From: Aquipseudomonas alcaligenes_A
GTDB taxonomy: Bacteria; Pseudomonadota; Gammaproteobacteria; Pseudomonadales; Pseudomonadaceae
Length of the DNA: 64,000 nucleotides
Assembly: GCA_048595745.1 (NCBI GenBank)
Contig: CP184361.1
Reading direction: 5' to 3' (one strand)
Shown here piece after piece: positions 1 through 7,696 of this stretch. Both the position numbers and the translations under genes were made by a program. Each line of letters starts with the position of its first letter. The first letter of the stretch is position 1. The notes beneath the pieces are model-generated. The model was not told the origin of the DNA. It made no database searches and was given only the letters and a program-made list of their open reading frames with translations.

Positions 1-92
1 GCCAGTTCGGCCAGCGCCAGGGCCAGCTTGCGATTGATCGAGGCCTTGCGCAGGCTGCCGACCAAGACGGCGACCTTGTGGATCTTGCTCAT
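1..92 (-). CDS. NAD(P)H-dependent FMN reductase, 5' end only
   Basis: Only the first 30 codons lie in the window; the gene runs off the left edge. The visible N-terminus reads MSKIHKVAVLVGSLRKAS, then an Asn-Arg-Lys-Leu-Ala helix. This is the first beta strand and phosphate-binding loop (GSLRKxSxN) of the flavodoxin-like NADPH-dependent FMN reductase/quinone reductase family (ChrR/SsuE-like). Members are cytosolic flavoproteins that reduce quinones, azo dyes or chromate. Which one this is cannot be told from 30 residues. A GGAAGTCCC stretch upstream of the ATG gives a weak ribosome site. Confidence 0.7.
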   Translation of the reverse strand, partial: MSKIHKVAVLVGSLRKASINRKLALALAEL

Positions 93-249
93 GGGACTTC
101 CTCGTGTGCTAAGAGGGTGAGCGGGAACTATAGACCCGCATGGCCGTAATCGATCCGCTGGCCCGCCCTATTGGCAACGCCGTGGGCCATGGCTACTCTG
201 CAGCGGCCGGCGGAGTTTGCCGGCATCAGCCACCTTCAAGGATGAAACC

Positions 250-1287
250 ATGCAGACAAAGCAACTGCTTGCCTGTGCGGCGCTGTGCGTCGCCAGTTCC
301 CTGGCCTATTCGGCCGTTCTCTACGATGTCAGCTTCCCCTCGCCGCCGCATGTCGATGGCCAGCCGATCATCATCGACGGTACGCCGCAGACGCCTTCGC
401 GGCAGAACATGGGCTCGGTGCAGATGGTCAGCTACTATGCCGGCCAGCCTGGCAACTGGGGGGTGTTCAACCAACCCAGTTGCAACGCCTCGTACGATCA
501 GATTGAGTTCTTTCTGCCCGCCGGGCAGCAGAAGATCTATCTGAGTTTTGACGTACTAACGACCTCACTGAACAACAGCGATAGCGCTTTCAGTATTTCG
601 CTCGACAGCAAGGACTACGGTGCTCGTTCGCTGAACTTCCATGGCGGTGGAAACGATATCTATCTGTTCAATGTCGCGAATAGTGGTGGCAGATTCGGCT
701 ACTTCACCGATCAACAGCGCTATCAGATCACCATGCATGGCGATGTAGCCAAGAATCTGCTGACTATCTCCATCAATGGCTCACAGGTTCACAGCGGTAC
801 ATTGGGTAGTACAACGCTTACCGGTATTCGGATGACCATGTCGCCCTGGACCGGCAGAGCGAGCCAGTGCTCGCAAAGCGCAGCGGCCGTCAGCAATATC
901 AAAATCTACGAAGACCCTGCCGATATGCAGGGGCCGCCGCCCGAACCCAACCTCGGTCTGGAGTTCACCCTACGCTCCGGTACCACCGACGTTCTGCCCG
1001 CCACCGGTGGCTATATCCGTCATAACCGCACGCTGTTCAACTACAGCGGCAATGATCTGAGCCTCAGCTACTGGATCACCACCGAGCTGGCCGACGGCAC
1101 CCGCTATCCGCTGCTGGCGCCGCGCACGGTTCAGGTTGCTGCGGGTTCCAGCTTCACCGAGCCGAAGAATTTCCTGATCCCCGCCTGGTTCCCCGCGGGC
1201 AACTATAAGGCGCGACTGGTCGTGGCCGACGAGGCCAGCGGCGAGCGTGTGTTTAGCGATCTGACCTTCGACAAGCTCGCCGAATAA
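250..1287 (+). CDS. secreted protein of unknown function
   Basis: The protein has 345 residues. The ATG at 250 is preferred because an AAGGATG ribosome site precedes it and a clear signal peptide follows (MQTKQLL, then a hydrophobic Ala/Cys/Leu core ending near AYSA). An in-frame start at 217 would bury the signal. The mature part looks beta-rich, with two domains. An N-terminal domain of about 190 residues has two Cys (in PSCNAS and SQCSQS) and could be a lectin-like or concanavalin-like sandwich. A C-terminal domain of about 100 residues ends in an Ig-like pattern (alternating strands, PAGNYKARLVV). I see no catalytic motif and do not recognise the family. It stands alone between an oppositely oriented reductase and a small ORF, so context gives no function. 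An exported binding or surface protein is possible, but this is inference. Confidence 0.6.
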   Translation: MQTKQLLACAALCVASSLAYSAVLYDVSFPSPPHVDGQPIIIDGTPQTPSRQNMGSVQMVSYYAGQPGNWGVFNQPSCNASYDQIEFFLPAGQQKIYLSFDVLTTSLNNSDSAFSISLDSKDYGARSLNFHGGGNDIYLFNVANSGGRFGYFTDQQRYQITMHGDVAKNLLTISINGSQVHSGTLGSTTLTGIRMTMSPWTGRASQCSQSAAAVSNIKIYEDPADMQGPPPEPNLGLEFTLRSGTTDVLPATGGYIRHNRTLFNYSGNDLSLSYWITTELADGTRYPLLAPRTVQVAAGSSFTEPKNFLIPAWFPAGNYKARLVVADEASGERVFSDLTFDKLAE

Positions 1288-1473
1288 GGCGCACGAGAGC
1301 ATCGGTATTCTGCCGGTGCCCTTGACCCCTCGCGCAAATGCGCAGAAGTTGACCAGACGTCGGCGCAAGGCCGGCGTTCGCACAACGGTCATCCGCCACC
1401 GGCAGGCTGGCCCCACAAGAACAAGTCCGAAGATTCCCCGACTGCCGACAGCCACCCTGTTGAGGAAATCACC

Positions 1474-1632
1474 ATGGCCCTGTTCGACCCGCGTTATCAG
1501 CTCGAAGCCGAAGACCCGCTCGCCCTGTGCCGCCGTGCGGCGTTGAGCCATCAGGAAATCCAGCGCACCATGCACGCCCTCGATCGCCTGGCCTGGCGCC
1601 TGCGTGGGCGCTTGCGCGCGCACAGGCGCTAG
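1474..1632 (+). CDS. small conserved protein, 52 residues, unknown function
   Basis: A short ORF begins at ATG 1474 behind a good ribosome site (GAGGAAATCACC). It encodes MALFDPRYQLEAEDPLALC, followed by an Arg-rich amphipathic C-terminal helix ending in LRAHRR. The composition (acidic start, basic end, no signal, no membrane segment) suits a small cytosolic nucleic-acid- or protein-binding peptide, but no function is known to me. Its TAG stop shares the CTAG quartet at 1629-1632 with the TAG stop of the convergent LysR gene. The tidy ribosome site and the exact stop overlap argue that it is a real gene and not a chance ORF. Confidence 0.55.
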   Translation: MALFDPRYQLEAEDPLALCRRAALSHQEIQRTMHALDRLAWRLRGRLRAHRR

Positions 1633-2522
1633 GCGAAAGCCGCCAGCAGATCCTCCTCCAGCGCGCGCTGTGCCTCGCTGGGCTGCCTCGCGCGATGTCG
1701 TGCCAGGCGGAATTCCACCGCGAAGCCCAGCTGCTCGGGCAGCAGGGCCCGCAGTTGGCCGCGTGCCTCCCAGGGCGCGGCGACATGCTCGGGCAGGTAG
1801 CCGATGTGGGCGCCGCTGAGAATGAACGCCAGGCTGCCTTCGACCTGTTCGCTGCGGGCGCTGCCAGTACCGGCCTGCCAGGGTTCGTCGGCGGCGATGA
1901 AACGGTAGGGGTGCAGCACGCCGTCGTATTGCTGCAGCTCGGCTGGGTCGATGCGCGCCCTGGTGAACAGGGCATGGTCGCGGCCGCAGTAGAGGTGCTG
2001 CGGTTCGCTGAACAGCGGCTGGTAGTCCAGCGCCGTCTGGCTGCCGGAGAAATAGCCGATGGCCAGCTGCAGCTGGCCCTGCAGCAGGCGGCGCTCCAGC
2101 TCGGCGGGCATGGCGCTGAGCAACTCGATCTGCACCGCCTGGTTGCGTTGGCGAAAGGCGCCGATGGCCGCGCCGAGTCGTTCCAGCACCTCGTCGGCCA
2201 GGGCCTCGGACAGGCCGATGTGCAACTCGCCGAGCAGCTTGTCGGCCATGCCCTGAGCTTCGCCCTTGAAGGTCTCGATGGCGGCGAACAGCTTGCGCGT
2301 GGCGACCAGCACCTGCTCGCCCTTGGGCGTCAGGCGAAAGCCCGACTTGCCGCGCTCGCACAGGCGAAAGCCCAGGCGTGTCTCCAGCTTGGCCATCTGC
2401 GTGCTGATGGTCGACTGGCCGATGCCCAGCTCGCCCTGGGCGGCGCTGAAGCCGCCGCTCTCCACCACGGTGACGAACAGACGCAGCAGTTGCAGGTCGA
2501 GGTCGCGCAGCTGGCTGAGCAT
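1629..2522 (-). CDS. LysR-family transcriptional regulator
   Basis: The protein has 297 residues, the usual LysR length. The start at 2522 (MLSQLRDLDLQLLR) is chosen because GGAG lies five bases upstream; an in-frame ATG at 2537 has no ribosome site. The N-terminal winged helix-turn-helix is clear (FSAAQGELGIGQSTISTQM, then LETRLGFRLCERG), followed by the linker helix and a two-lobe effector domain. The gene is divergent from the polyamine-type binding protein at 2663 and agmatinase at 3786, so it probably controls those in response to a guanidino or polyamine ligand (inference). A 7-bp inverted repeat sits in the shared intergenic region. The C-terminal effector cannot be assigned from sequence. 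Confidence 0.85.
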   Translation of the reverse strand: MLSQLRDLDLQLLRLFVTVVESGGFSAAQGELGIGQSTISTQMAKLETRLGFRLCERGKSGFRLTPKGEQVLVATRKLFAAIETFKGEAQGMADKLLGELHIGLSEALADEVLERLGAAIGAFRQRNQAVQIELLSAMPAELERRLLQGQLQLAIGYFSGSQTALDYQPLFSEPQHLYCGRDHALFTRARIDPAELQQYDGVLHPYRFIAADEPWQAGTGSARSEQVEGSLAFILSGAHIGYLPEHVAAPWEARGQLRALLPEQLGFAVEFRLARHRARQPSEAQRALEEDLLAAFA

Positions 2523-2537
2523 GTTGGCTCCATACAT

Positions 2538-2565
2538 TGATCTATGTCGATGTCAGAGTAGATCA
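2538..2565. promoter_or_regulatory. candidate LysR operator, 7-bp inverted repeat
   Basis: TGATCTA (2538-2544) and TAGATCA (2559-2565) form a perfect 7-bp inverted repeat separated by 14 bp. It lies between the divergent LysR gene (start 2522) and the binding-protein gene (start 2663), where an autoregulating LysR protein is expected to bind. This is assigned from symmetry and position only. Confidence 0.45.
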
Positions 2566-2662
2566 CTTCGTATTTATCCGAAGCAATGGCCGGCGCAGGA
2601 TGCCGCTATCCGCAGCCCCCGGCAGAGGGGCGCGGCCAACCTATCCTGCCGAGGAGTTGCTC

Positions 2663-3736
2663 ATGCGCCTGGTCGCCAGCTTGCTTGTGTGTGCCTTCGC
2701 CCTGCCGCTGCAGGCCGAGGAAAAAGTACTCAACCTCTACAACTGGGCTGACTACGTGCCGCAGCAGGCGCTGCAGCGCTTCCAGACCGAGACCGGCATC
2801 CGGGTCAAATACGACAGCTTCGACAGCACCGAGGTGCTGGAGAGCAAGCTGCTTACCGGTGGTAGTGGCTACGACCTGGTCTTTCCCTCCTCCAGCGTGC
2901 TGGGCCGGGCCATCTCGGCCAAGGCGCTGCAGCCCGTCGGCGAGCTGGCCAACCGCGGCAATCTCGATCCTGAGTTGCTGGCCAAGCTGGCGGGTATCGA
3001 CCCCGGCAATGCCTACGGCGTGCCCTACACCTGGGGCACGGTGGGCCTGGGGATCAACCGCGAGGCTGTCGAGCAGCGCCTGCCGGGCGTCGCCCTGGAC
3101 AGCCTCGACCTGCTGTTCAAGCCCGAGTACGCCAGCAAGCTCAAGGATTGCGGCATCAGCGTGCTCGATTCACCGCAGGAGGTGATCGCGGTCGTGCTCA
3201 ACTACCTGGGCAAGGACCCGTACAGCACCGCCGAGGCCGACCGAGAGGCCGCAAAGGCCCTGCTGGCGCAGCTGCAGCCGAACCTGCGTTACGTTGGCCA
3301 GAGCCGGCAGATCGATGACCTGGCCAAGGGGGAAATCTGCCTTGCGCTGACCTACACCGGCGATGCCGGTATGGCGGCCGCGCGTGCCAGCGAGGCGCAG
3401 CAGCCGTTCTCGGTGGTCTACCGCATTCCGCGCGAGGGCACGCTGATCTGGTTCGACACCCTGGCCATCCCCGTGGATGCGCCGCATCCCGAGGCCGCGC
3501 GGGCCTTCATCGACCACCTGCTCAAGCCCGAGGCGATCGCCGAGCTGACCAACTCGCTGTACTTCGCCAACGCCAACCTCGCGGCCACGCCGTTGCTGGA
3601 TGAGGCGGTGAGTGGCGATCCGGACATCTACCCCGCCCCCGAACTGCGTGCCCGGCTGTTCGCCGAACAGGCGCTGCCGCTGCGCGAGATGCGCCAGCGT
3701 ACCCGCCTGTGGACGGCGTTCCGCACCCAGTACTGA
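2663..3736 (+). CDS. polyamine-type ABC transporter substrate-binding protein (PotF/SpuD-like)
   Basis: The protein has 357 residues. ATG 2663 is chosen because GAGGAG precedes it and a short signal peptide (MRLVASLLVCAFALPLQAEE) follows. The mature start KVLNLYNWADYVPQQAL is the hallmark of periplasmic spermidine/putrescine-binding proteins (PotD/PotF/SpuD), as is YDSFDSTEVLESKLLTGGSG. No ABC ATPase or permease gene is nearby, so it either works with transporter parts encoded elsewhere or acts as an orphan sensor-type binding protein. The agmatinase gene starts 49 bp downstream, so agmatine, putrescine or a related guanidino compound is a reasonable ligand (inference). Expression is likely under the divergent LysR. 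Confidence 0.88.
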   Translation: MRLVASLLVCAFALPLQAEEKVLNLYNWADYVPQQALQRFQTETGIRVKYDSFDSTEVLESKLLTGGSGYDLVFPSSSVLGRAISAKALQPVGELANRGNLDPELLAKLAGIDPGNAYGVPYTWGTVGLGINREAVEQRLPGVALDSLDLLFKPEYASKLKDCGISVLDSPQEVIAVVLNYLGKDPYSTAEADREAAKALLAQLQPNLRYVGQSRQIDDLAKGEICLALTYTGDAGMAAARASEAQQPFSVVYRIPREGTLIWFDTLAIPVDAPHPEAARAFIDHLLKPEAIAELTNSLYFANANLAATPLLDEAVSGDPDIYPAPELRARLFAEQALPLREMRQRTRLWTAFRTQY

Positions 3737-3785
3737 CAACCGTTTGGCCGCTCCGGCACCGAGCGGCCCGTTCGAGACCACGACC

Positions 3786-4742
3786 ATGGACCATGCATTC
3801 GACAACGACCAGGCGATCACCCGCGACAGCCTCTACGGCACGGCGGCCGAGCCGACCTACGCCGGCATCACCAGCTTCATGCGCCGCCGCTACACGCGCG
3901 ACCTGCGCGGCGTGGACCTGGTAGTCAGCGGTGTGCCCTTCGACACCGCCACCACCAACCGTCCGGGCAGCCGCTTCGGGCCGCGGGCGATCCGCGCCGC
4001 TTCGATCCAGTCGGCCTGGGCCCGCCACTATCCCTGGGAGTTCGACCCGTTCGATCTGCTGGCCTGCATCGACTACGGCGACTGCCACTTCGACCACGGC
4101 ACGCCGCAGGCCACCCCGGCGGCCATCGAGGCCCACGCCGACAGGATTCTCGATGCCGGCTGCGCCATGCTCACCCTGGGCGGCGACCACTTCATCAGCT
4201 ACCCGCTGCTCAAGGCCCATGCCAAGAAGCACGGCCCGCTGGCGCTGATCCATTTCGATGCGCACAGCGACACCTGGCCGGACGAGGAGGTCCAGCGCAT
4301 CGACCACGGCACCATGTTCTACCACGCCGCCCGCGAGGGCCTGGTCGATCCGGCGCGCTCGGTGCAGGTCGGCCTGCGCACCACCAATGACGACGTGATG
4401 GGCTTCCAGGTGCTGGATGCGCGCCAGGTCAACCGCAGTACTCCGGAACAGATCGCCGAACTGATCCGCGCTCGCGTCGGCGATCAGCCGGTGTACCTGA
4501 CCTTCGACATCGACTGCCTCGACCCGGCCTTCGCTCCCGGCACCGGCACGCCGGTGTGCGGTGGGCTGTCCAGCCACCAGGCGCTGGAGATCCTGCGCGG
4601 CCTGCGTGGCATCAACCTGGTCGGCATGGACGTGGTCGAGGTGGCGCCACCCTACGACCACGCCGAGGTCACCGCACTGGCCGGCGCCACCCTGGCGATG
4701 GAGATGGTCTGCCTCTACGCCTACCGCCACAAGCTTGGCTAG
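3786..4742 (+). CDS. speB: agmatinase (ureohydrolase family)
   Basis: The protein has 318 residues. It should hydrolyse agmatine to putrescine and urea with a binuclear Mn centre in the cytosol. The metal ligands are visible: His135 in GGDHF, His156/Asp158/His160/Asp162 in HFDAHSD, and Asp241/Asp243 in DIDCLDP. The C-terminal block GMDVVEVAPPYDHAEVTALA closely matches E. coli SpeB. A guanidinobutyrase (GbuA) or guanidinopropionase activity cannot be excluded, since these paralogues share the motifs. It follows the polyamine-type binding protein by 49 bp, probably in one transcript. Its TAG stop overlaps the stop of the convergent LysR gene at the CTAG 4739-4742. Confidence 0.85.
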   Translation: MDHAFDNDQAITRDSLYGTAAEPTYAGITSFMRRRYTRDLRGVDLVVSGVPFDTATTNRPGSRFGPRAIRAASIQSAWARHYPWEFDPFDLLACIDYGDCHFDHGTPQATPAAIEAHADRILDAGCAMLTLGGDHFISYPLLKAHAKKHGPLALIHFDAHSDTWPDEEVQRIDHGTMFYHAAREGLVDPARSVQVGLRTTNDDVMGFQVLDARQVNRSTPEQIAELIRARVGDQPVYLTFDIDCLDPAFAPGTGTPVCGGLSSHQALEILRGLRGINLVGMDVVEVAPPYDHAEVTALAGATLAMEMVCLYAYRHKLG

Positions 4743-5632
4743 TCGGCGGCATCCTGCGCCAGCAGGATCAGCCGCAGCTGCGCCGCGCCCGGCGACAGGC
4801 TGTGGCCGGCGCGGCTGACGATGCCGTAGGCCGAGTGCTGGCTCAGCGCCACGCTGATCTGCAGCGGCGCCAGGCGCCCGCTGGCCACGTCCTGGGCGAT
4901 CACGTCCCAGGGCGCCAGGCTGACCACGTGGCTGCTGGAAACCAGCTCCTTGAGCACCATGAAGTTGTCGCATTGGATGGTCAGCGGGCTGGCGCCGGCG
5001 CCCAGGTTGCGCAGGGCAGCGCTGACCTCCTCGGGCAGCTGGGTGCCGGCCAGCGGGTAGTCCAGCAGGTCCTGCAGCCCCACCGGCTGGCGCTGCAGCA
5101 GCGGGTGCTGCGGGTGGCAGAACAGCACGCCGGGGTGCACCCGCAGCGGCTCGATGTGCAGCTGTGGGTCGCCCTCGAACTCGCGGATATCGGCGACGAA
5201 CAGTTCGATCTCGTCATCCAGCAGACGCCCGCGCAGCTGCTGCCAGTTGTCGATCAGCAGGTGCAGGCGTACCCGGGGAAAGCGCTCGGCGAAGCTGCCC
5301 ATGGCCTGCGGCACCAGCCGCGCGGCAGGGTAGGGGCCGGCGCCCAGGCGCACTTCACCGCTGGCCAGGTTGCCCAGCTGGCTCACCGCATTGCTCAGCG
5401 CCTGGCTACCGGCCAGCAGGCGCCGTGCATGTTCCAGCACCAGCTGGCCATGGGCGGTGAGGCTGATGCCGCGACTGTGACGATTGACCAGCGCGCAGCC
5501 CAGGCTACTTTCCAGGGCCTGGATGCTGCGGCTCAGCGCCGGCTGGCTGAGGTGCACGGCTTCGGCGGCACGGGCGAAGTGGCCGTGTTCGGCGAGCGCG
5601 ACGAAGTGGCGAAGCTGGCGCAGGTCGTTCAT
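4739..5632 (-). CDS. LysR-family regulator, probably of the adjacent alkyl sulfatase (SdsB-like)
   Basis: The protein has 297 residues from the start at 5632 (MNDLRQLRHFVALAEHGHFARAAE). Earlier in-frame starts would run into the intergenic control region and lack LysR homology. The helix-turn-helix (FARAAEAVHLSQPALSRSIQALE) is standard, followed by LysR effector-domain lobes. It is divergent from the alkyl sulfatase gene at 5731, the same arrangement as the sdsB/sdsA pairs known in Pseudomonas, where the LysR protein activates sulfatase expression on alkyl sulfates. That role is inferred from position. It overlaps the convergent agmatinase stop by 4 bp. Confidence 0.83.
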   Translation of the reverse strand: MNDLRQLRHFVALAEHGHFARAAEAVHLSQPALSRSIQALESSLGCALVNRHSRGISLTAHGQLVLEHARRLLAGSQALSNAVSQLGNLASGEVRLGAGPYPAARLVPQAMGSFAERFPRVRLHLLIDNWQQLRGRLLDDEIELFVADIREFEGDPQLHIEPLRVHPGVLFCHPQHPLLQRQPVGLQDLLDYPLAGTQLPEEVSAALRNLGAGASPLTIQCDNFMVLKELVSSSHVVSLAPWDVIAQDVASGRLAPLQISVALSQHSAYGIVSRAGHSLSPGAAQLRLILLAQDAAD

Positions 5633-5641
5633 GCGTATCTC

Positions 5642-5673
5642 GCATTGGTATTTCGAATGGAATGCATTGGAAT
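5642..5673. promoter_or_regulatory. candidate LysR binding repeats upstream of the sulfatase
   Basis: A GCATTGG motif occurs at 5642-5648 and again at 5664-5670, each followed by (T/A)AT and spaced 22 bp apart, about two helical turns. GCATT (5642-5646) with AATGC (5661-5665) also forms an inverted repeat with a 14-bp gap. These lie between the divergent LysR and sulfatase genes. Assignment rests on position and symmetry. Confidence 0.4.
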
Positions 5674-5730
5674 TATCACAACACCTTTGCCAGTCTGCCA
5701 GGCGAGATAACAACAACGAGTCCGCCTCCC

Positions 5731-7518
5731 ATGTCTGCACTTCGTCGTTTCAGCGGCCTGCTCCTGGCCGCCACCCTGCCTCTCGGTGCCCTGGCCGCGC
5801 TGCCCGAGGAACAGATCACGCCGAGCATTCACCCCGAGCTCAAGGCGCACACCGCGCATTTCAACCAGAAGCTGTATCGGGTGGCCGACAACGTCTGGTC
5901 GGCGGTGGGCTGGCAGCTCGGCAACGTGGTGGCCATCGACGCCCCCGAGGGCCTGATCATCGTCGACACCGGCGAGTCGGTGAGCGAGTCGCGCAAGATC
6001 ATGGCCGAGCTGCGCAAGGTCAGCGACAAGCCGGTCAAGGCGGTGGTCTACACCCACTTCCACCCGGACCACATCAACGGCGTGCAGGCGTTCGTCAGCC
6101 CCGAGCAGGTGGCCAGCGGCGAGGTGCAGATCTACGCCCATGAAACCCTGCTGGCCAACGTGGTGGCGCAGGGCGCGCAGGTCGGCCCCATCCTCGGTGT
6201 GCGCTCGGCCTACAGCTTCGGCAGCTTCCTGCCGGCGGCCGACAACCAGGACATGAACGCTGGCATCGGCCCGCTGGCCAAGGCCGAGCCGTCGACCTTC
6301 ATCGCGCCCACCATCACCTTCAAGGAGCGCCTGGACACCCGGGTGGCGGGCCTGCCGGTGCAGTTCCTGCATGCGCCCAGCGAGGCGCCGGACGAAATCG
6401 TGCTGTACCTGCCCGACAATAAGGTGCTGATCAGCGCCGAGGTCGATCAGGGGCCGACCCTGCCGAACATCCACACCCTGCGCGGCACCAAGTTCCGTGA
6501 TCCGGTGCAATGGGTGGCCAGCCTCGACCTGCTGCGCTCGCTCAAGGCCGAGCACATGGTGCCGCTGCACGGGCGGCCGATCAGCGGCGCCGAGCAGGTC
6601 GAGGAAGTGCTGCGCATGACCCGTGACGGCATCGCCTATATCCACGACCAGACCGTGCGCTGGATGAACAAGGGGCTGACCCCGGACGAGCTGGTCGAGA
6701 GGGTCAAGCTGCCGCCGCACCTGGCCGGCTACACCCCCTACCTGCGCGAGTACTACGGTACGGTCAAGCACAGCGTGCGGCAGATCTACAACGGCTACCT
6801 GGGCTGGTTCCAGGGCGACCCGGTGGACCTCGATCCGATCCCGCCGAAGGACAAGGCGCAGCGTCTGATCGCGCTGATGGGCGGGCGCGAGAAGGTCCTG
6901 CTGGCCGCCGGCGAGGCCTATCTCAAAGGCGACTACCAGTGGGCCGCGGAGCTGTCCGGCTATGCCATCCGAGTGGACAACGAAGACGCTCTGGCCCGCG
7001 ACATCAAGGCCCGCAGCCTGCGCAAGCTGGGCTATGCGAGCATGAACATCAACTGGCGCAACTGGTACCTGACCAGCGCCATGGAGCTGGAAGGCAAGTT
7101 CGACGGCGACGACGTGCGCGAACAGGCCCAGGTGCTGCGCGGCGTATTCCTTTCACCGCAGATGGTGAAGAACTTCACGCCGCAAGCCTTCCTCGGCAAC
7201 TGGGTCACCCGCATCGACCCGGAGAAGGCCGGCGATGTGCAGATGACACTGGGCTTCGAGTTTCCCGACGTGGGCGAGCAATGGGCACTGGAGGTGCGCC
7301 GCGGCGTCGCCCAGTTGCATCGCGGCATCCCGGAGGGCACGTCGCTCAGGCTGACCATGAACAAAAGCTTCATGGACACCCTGCTGACGGGGGAAGGCGG
7401 GCTGGTCAAAGGCGCACTGCTGGGCGACGTCAAGGTCGACGGCAGCCTGCTCGATATCAAGACCTTTCTGGGGTGCTTTGATTTCGAGGAGGAACCCTTT
7501 GGCCTGACCGTGCGCTGA
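5731..7518 (+). CDS. secreted alkyl sulfatase, metallo-beta-lactamase fold (SdsA-like)
   Basis: The protein has 595 residues starting at ATG 5731, which opens a signal peptide (MSALRRFSGLLLAATLPLGA). The N-terminal metallo-beta-lactamase domain carries THFHPDH, with zinc ligands His109, His111, Asp113 and His114, and later GRPISG and NIHTLRG blocks. The alkyl-sulfatase dimerisation domain follows (AGEAYLKGDYQWAAELSGYA, RNWYLTSAMEL), and then an SCP2-like C-terminal domain (residues about 480-595). Such enzymes cleave primary alkyl sulfates such as SDS to alcohol plus sulfate, usually in the periplasm. At 595 residues it is shorter than the roughly 660 of SdsA1/YjcS, mainly near the N-terminus, so its substrate may differ. 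The divergent LysR gene is the likely regulator. Confidence 0.85.
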   Translation: MSALRRFSGLLLAATLPLGALAALPEEQITPSIHPELKAHTAHFNQKLYRVADNVWSAVGWQLGNVVAIDAPEGLIIVDTGESVSESRKIMAELRKVSDKPVKAVVYTHFHPDHINGVQAFVSPEQVASGEVQIYAHETLLANVVAQGAQVGPILGVRSAYSFGSFLPAADNQDMNAGIGPLAKAEPSTFIAPTITFKERLDTRVAGLPVQFLHAPSEAPDEIVLYLPDNKVLISAEVDQGPTLPNIHTLRGTKFRDPVQWVASLDLLRSLKAEHMVPLHGRPISGAEQVEEVLRMTRDGIAYIHDQTVRWMNKGLTPDELVERVKLPPHLAGYTPYLREYYGTVKHSVRQIYNGYLGWFQGDPVDLDPIPPKDKAQRLIALMGGREKVLLAAGEAYLKGDYQWAAELSGYAIRVDNEDALARDIKARSLRKLGYASMNINWRNWYLTSAMELEGKFDGDDVREQAQVLRGVFLSPQMVKNFTPQAFLGNWVTRIDPEKAGDVQMTLGFEFPDVGEQWALEVRRGVAQLHRGIPEGTSLRLTMNKSFMDTLLTGEGGLVKGALLGDVKVDGSLLDIKTFLGCFDFEEEPFGLTVR

Positions 7519-7574
7519 GCACGAGCCAACAAGCTCTTACCGCCGCTGCAGTAGACGCCAGCACAATAAAGACA

Positions 7575-7597
7575 AAAGCCGCGCAGTGCGCGGCTTT
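7575..7597 (-). terminator. terminator downstream of tRNA-Ile2
   Basis: A perfect 10-bp stem (AAAGCCGCGC with GCGCGGCTTT, 3-base loop) lies just past the 3' end of the tRNA on the minus strand and is followed there by TTTTG. It may also end the sulfatase transcript arriving from the other side. Confidence 0.75.
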
Positions 7598-7602
7598 CAA
7601 GG

Positions 7603-7679
7603 TGGTGGGCCCACACGGACTCGAACCGTGGACCAAAGGATTATGAGTCCTCTGCTCTAACCGACTGAGCTATAGGCCC
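7603..7679 (-). tRNA. tRNA-Ile2 (anticodon CAU, lysidine-modified)
   Basis: The minus strand folds as a 77-nt tRNA. The acceptor stem is GGGCCTA paired with TGGGCCC (one G-T pair), the D-arm has AGCTCAGTCGGTTAGAGC, the anticodon loop is CTCATAA, the T-loop is GGTTCGAGTCC, and CCA is encoded. The anticodon is CAT. The stem context GAGGACTCATAATCC resembles tRNA-Ile2 (ileX), whose C34 becomes lysidine so that it reads AUA, and not elongator or initiator tRNA-Met. Some annotations label it tRNA-Met. It stands at the 3' side of the GGDEF/EAL gene. Confidence 0.9.
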
Positions 7680-7696
7680 TCAGAAGGAGCGGCGGA

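Noticed and set aside
970..2361. Long minus-strand ORF of 463 residues across the secreted protein and LysR gene
   Set aside because: It is rich in Arg/Ala/Gly, has no family match and runs over the real LysR frame; it is a shadow typical of GC-rich DNA.
7603..7679. tRNA-Met reading of the CAU-anticodon tRNA
   Set aside because: The anticodon arm and acceptor stem match tRNA-Ile2 (ileX-type) better than initiator or elongator tRNA-Met.
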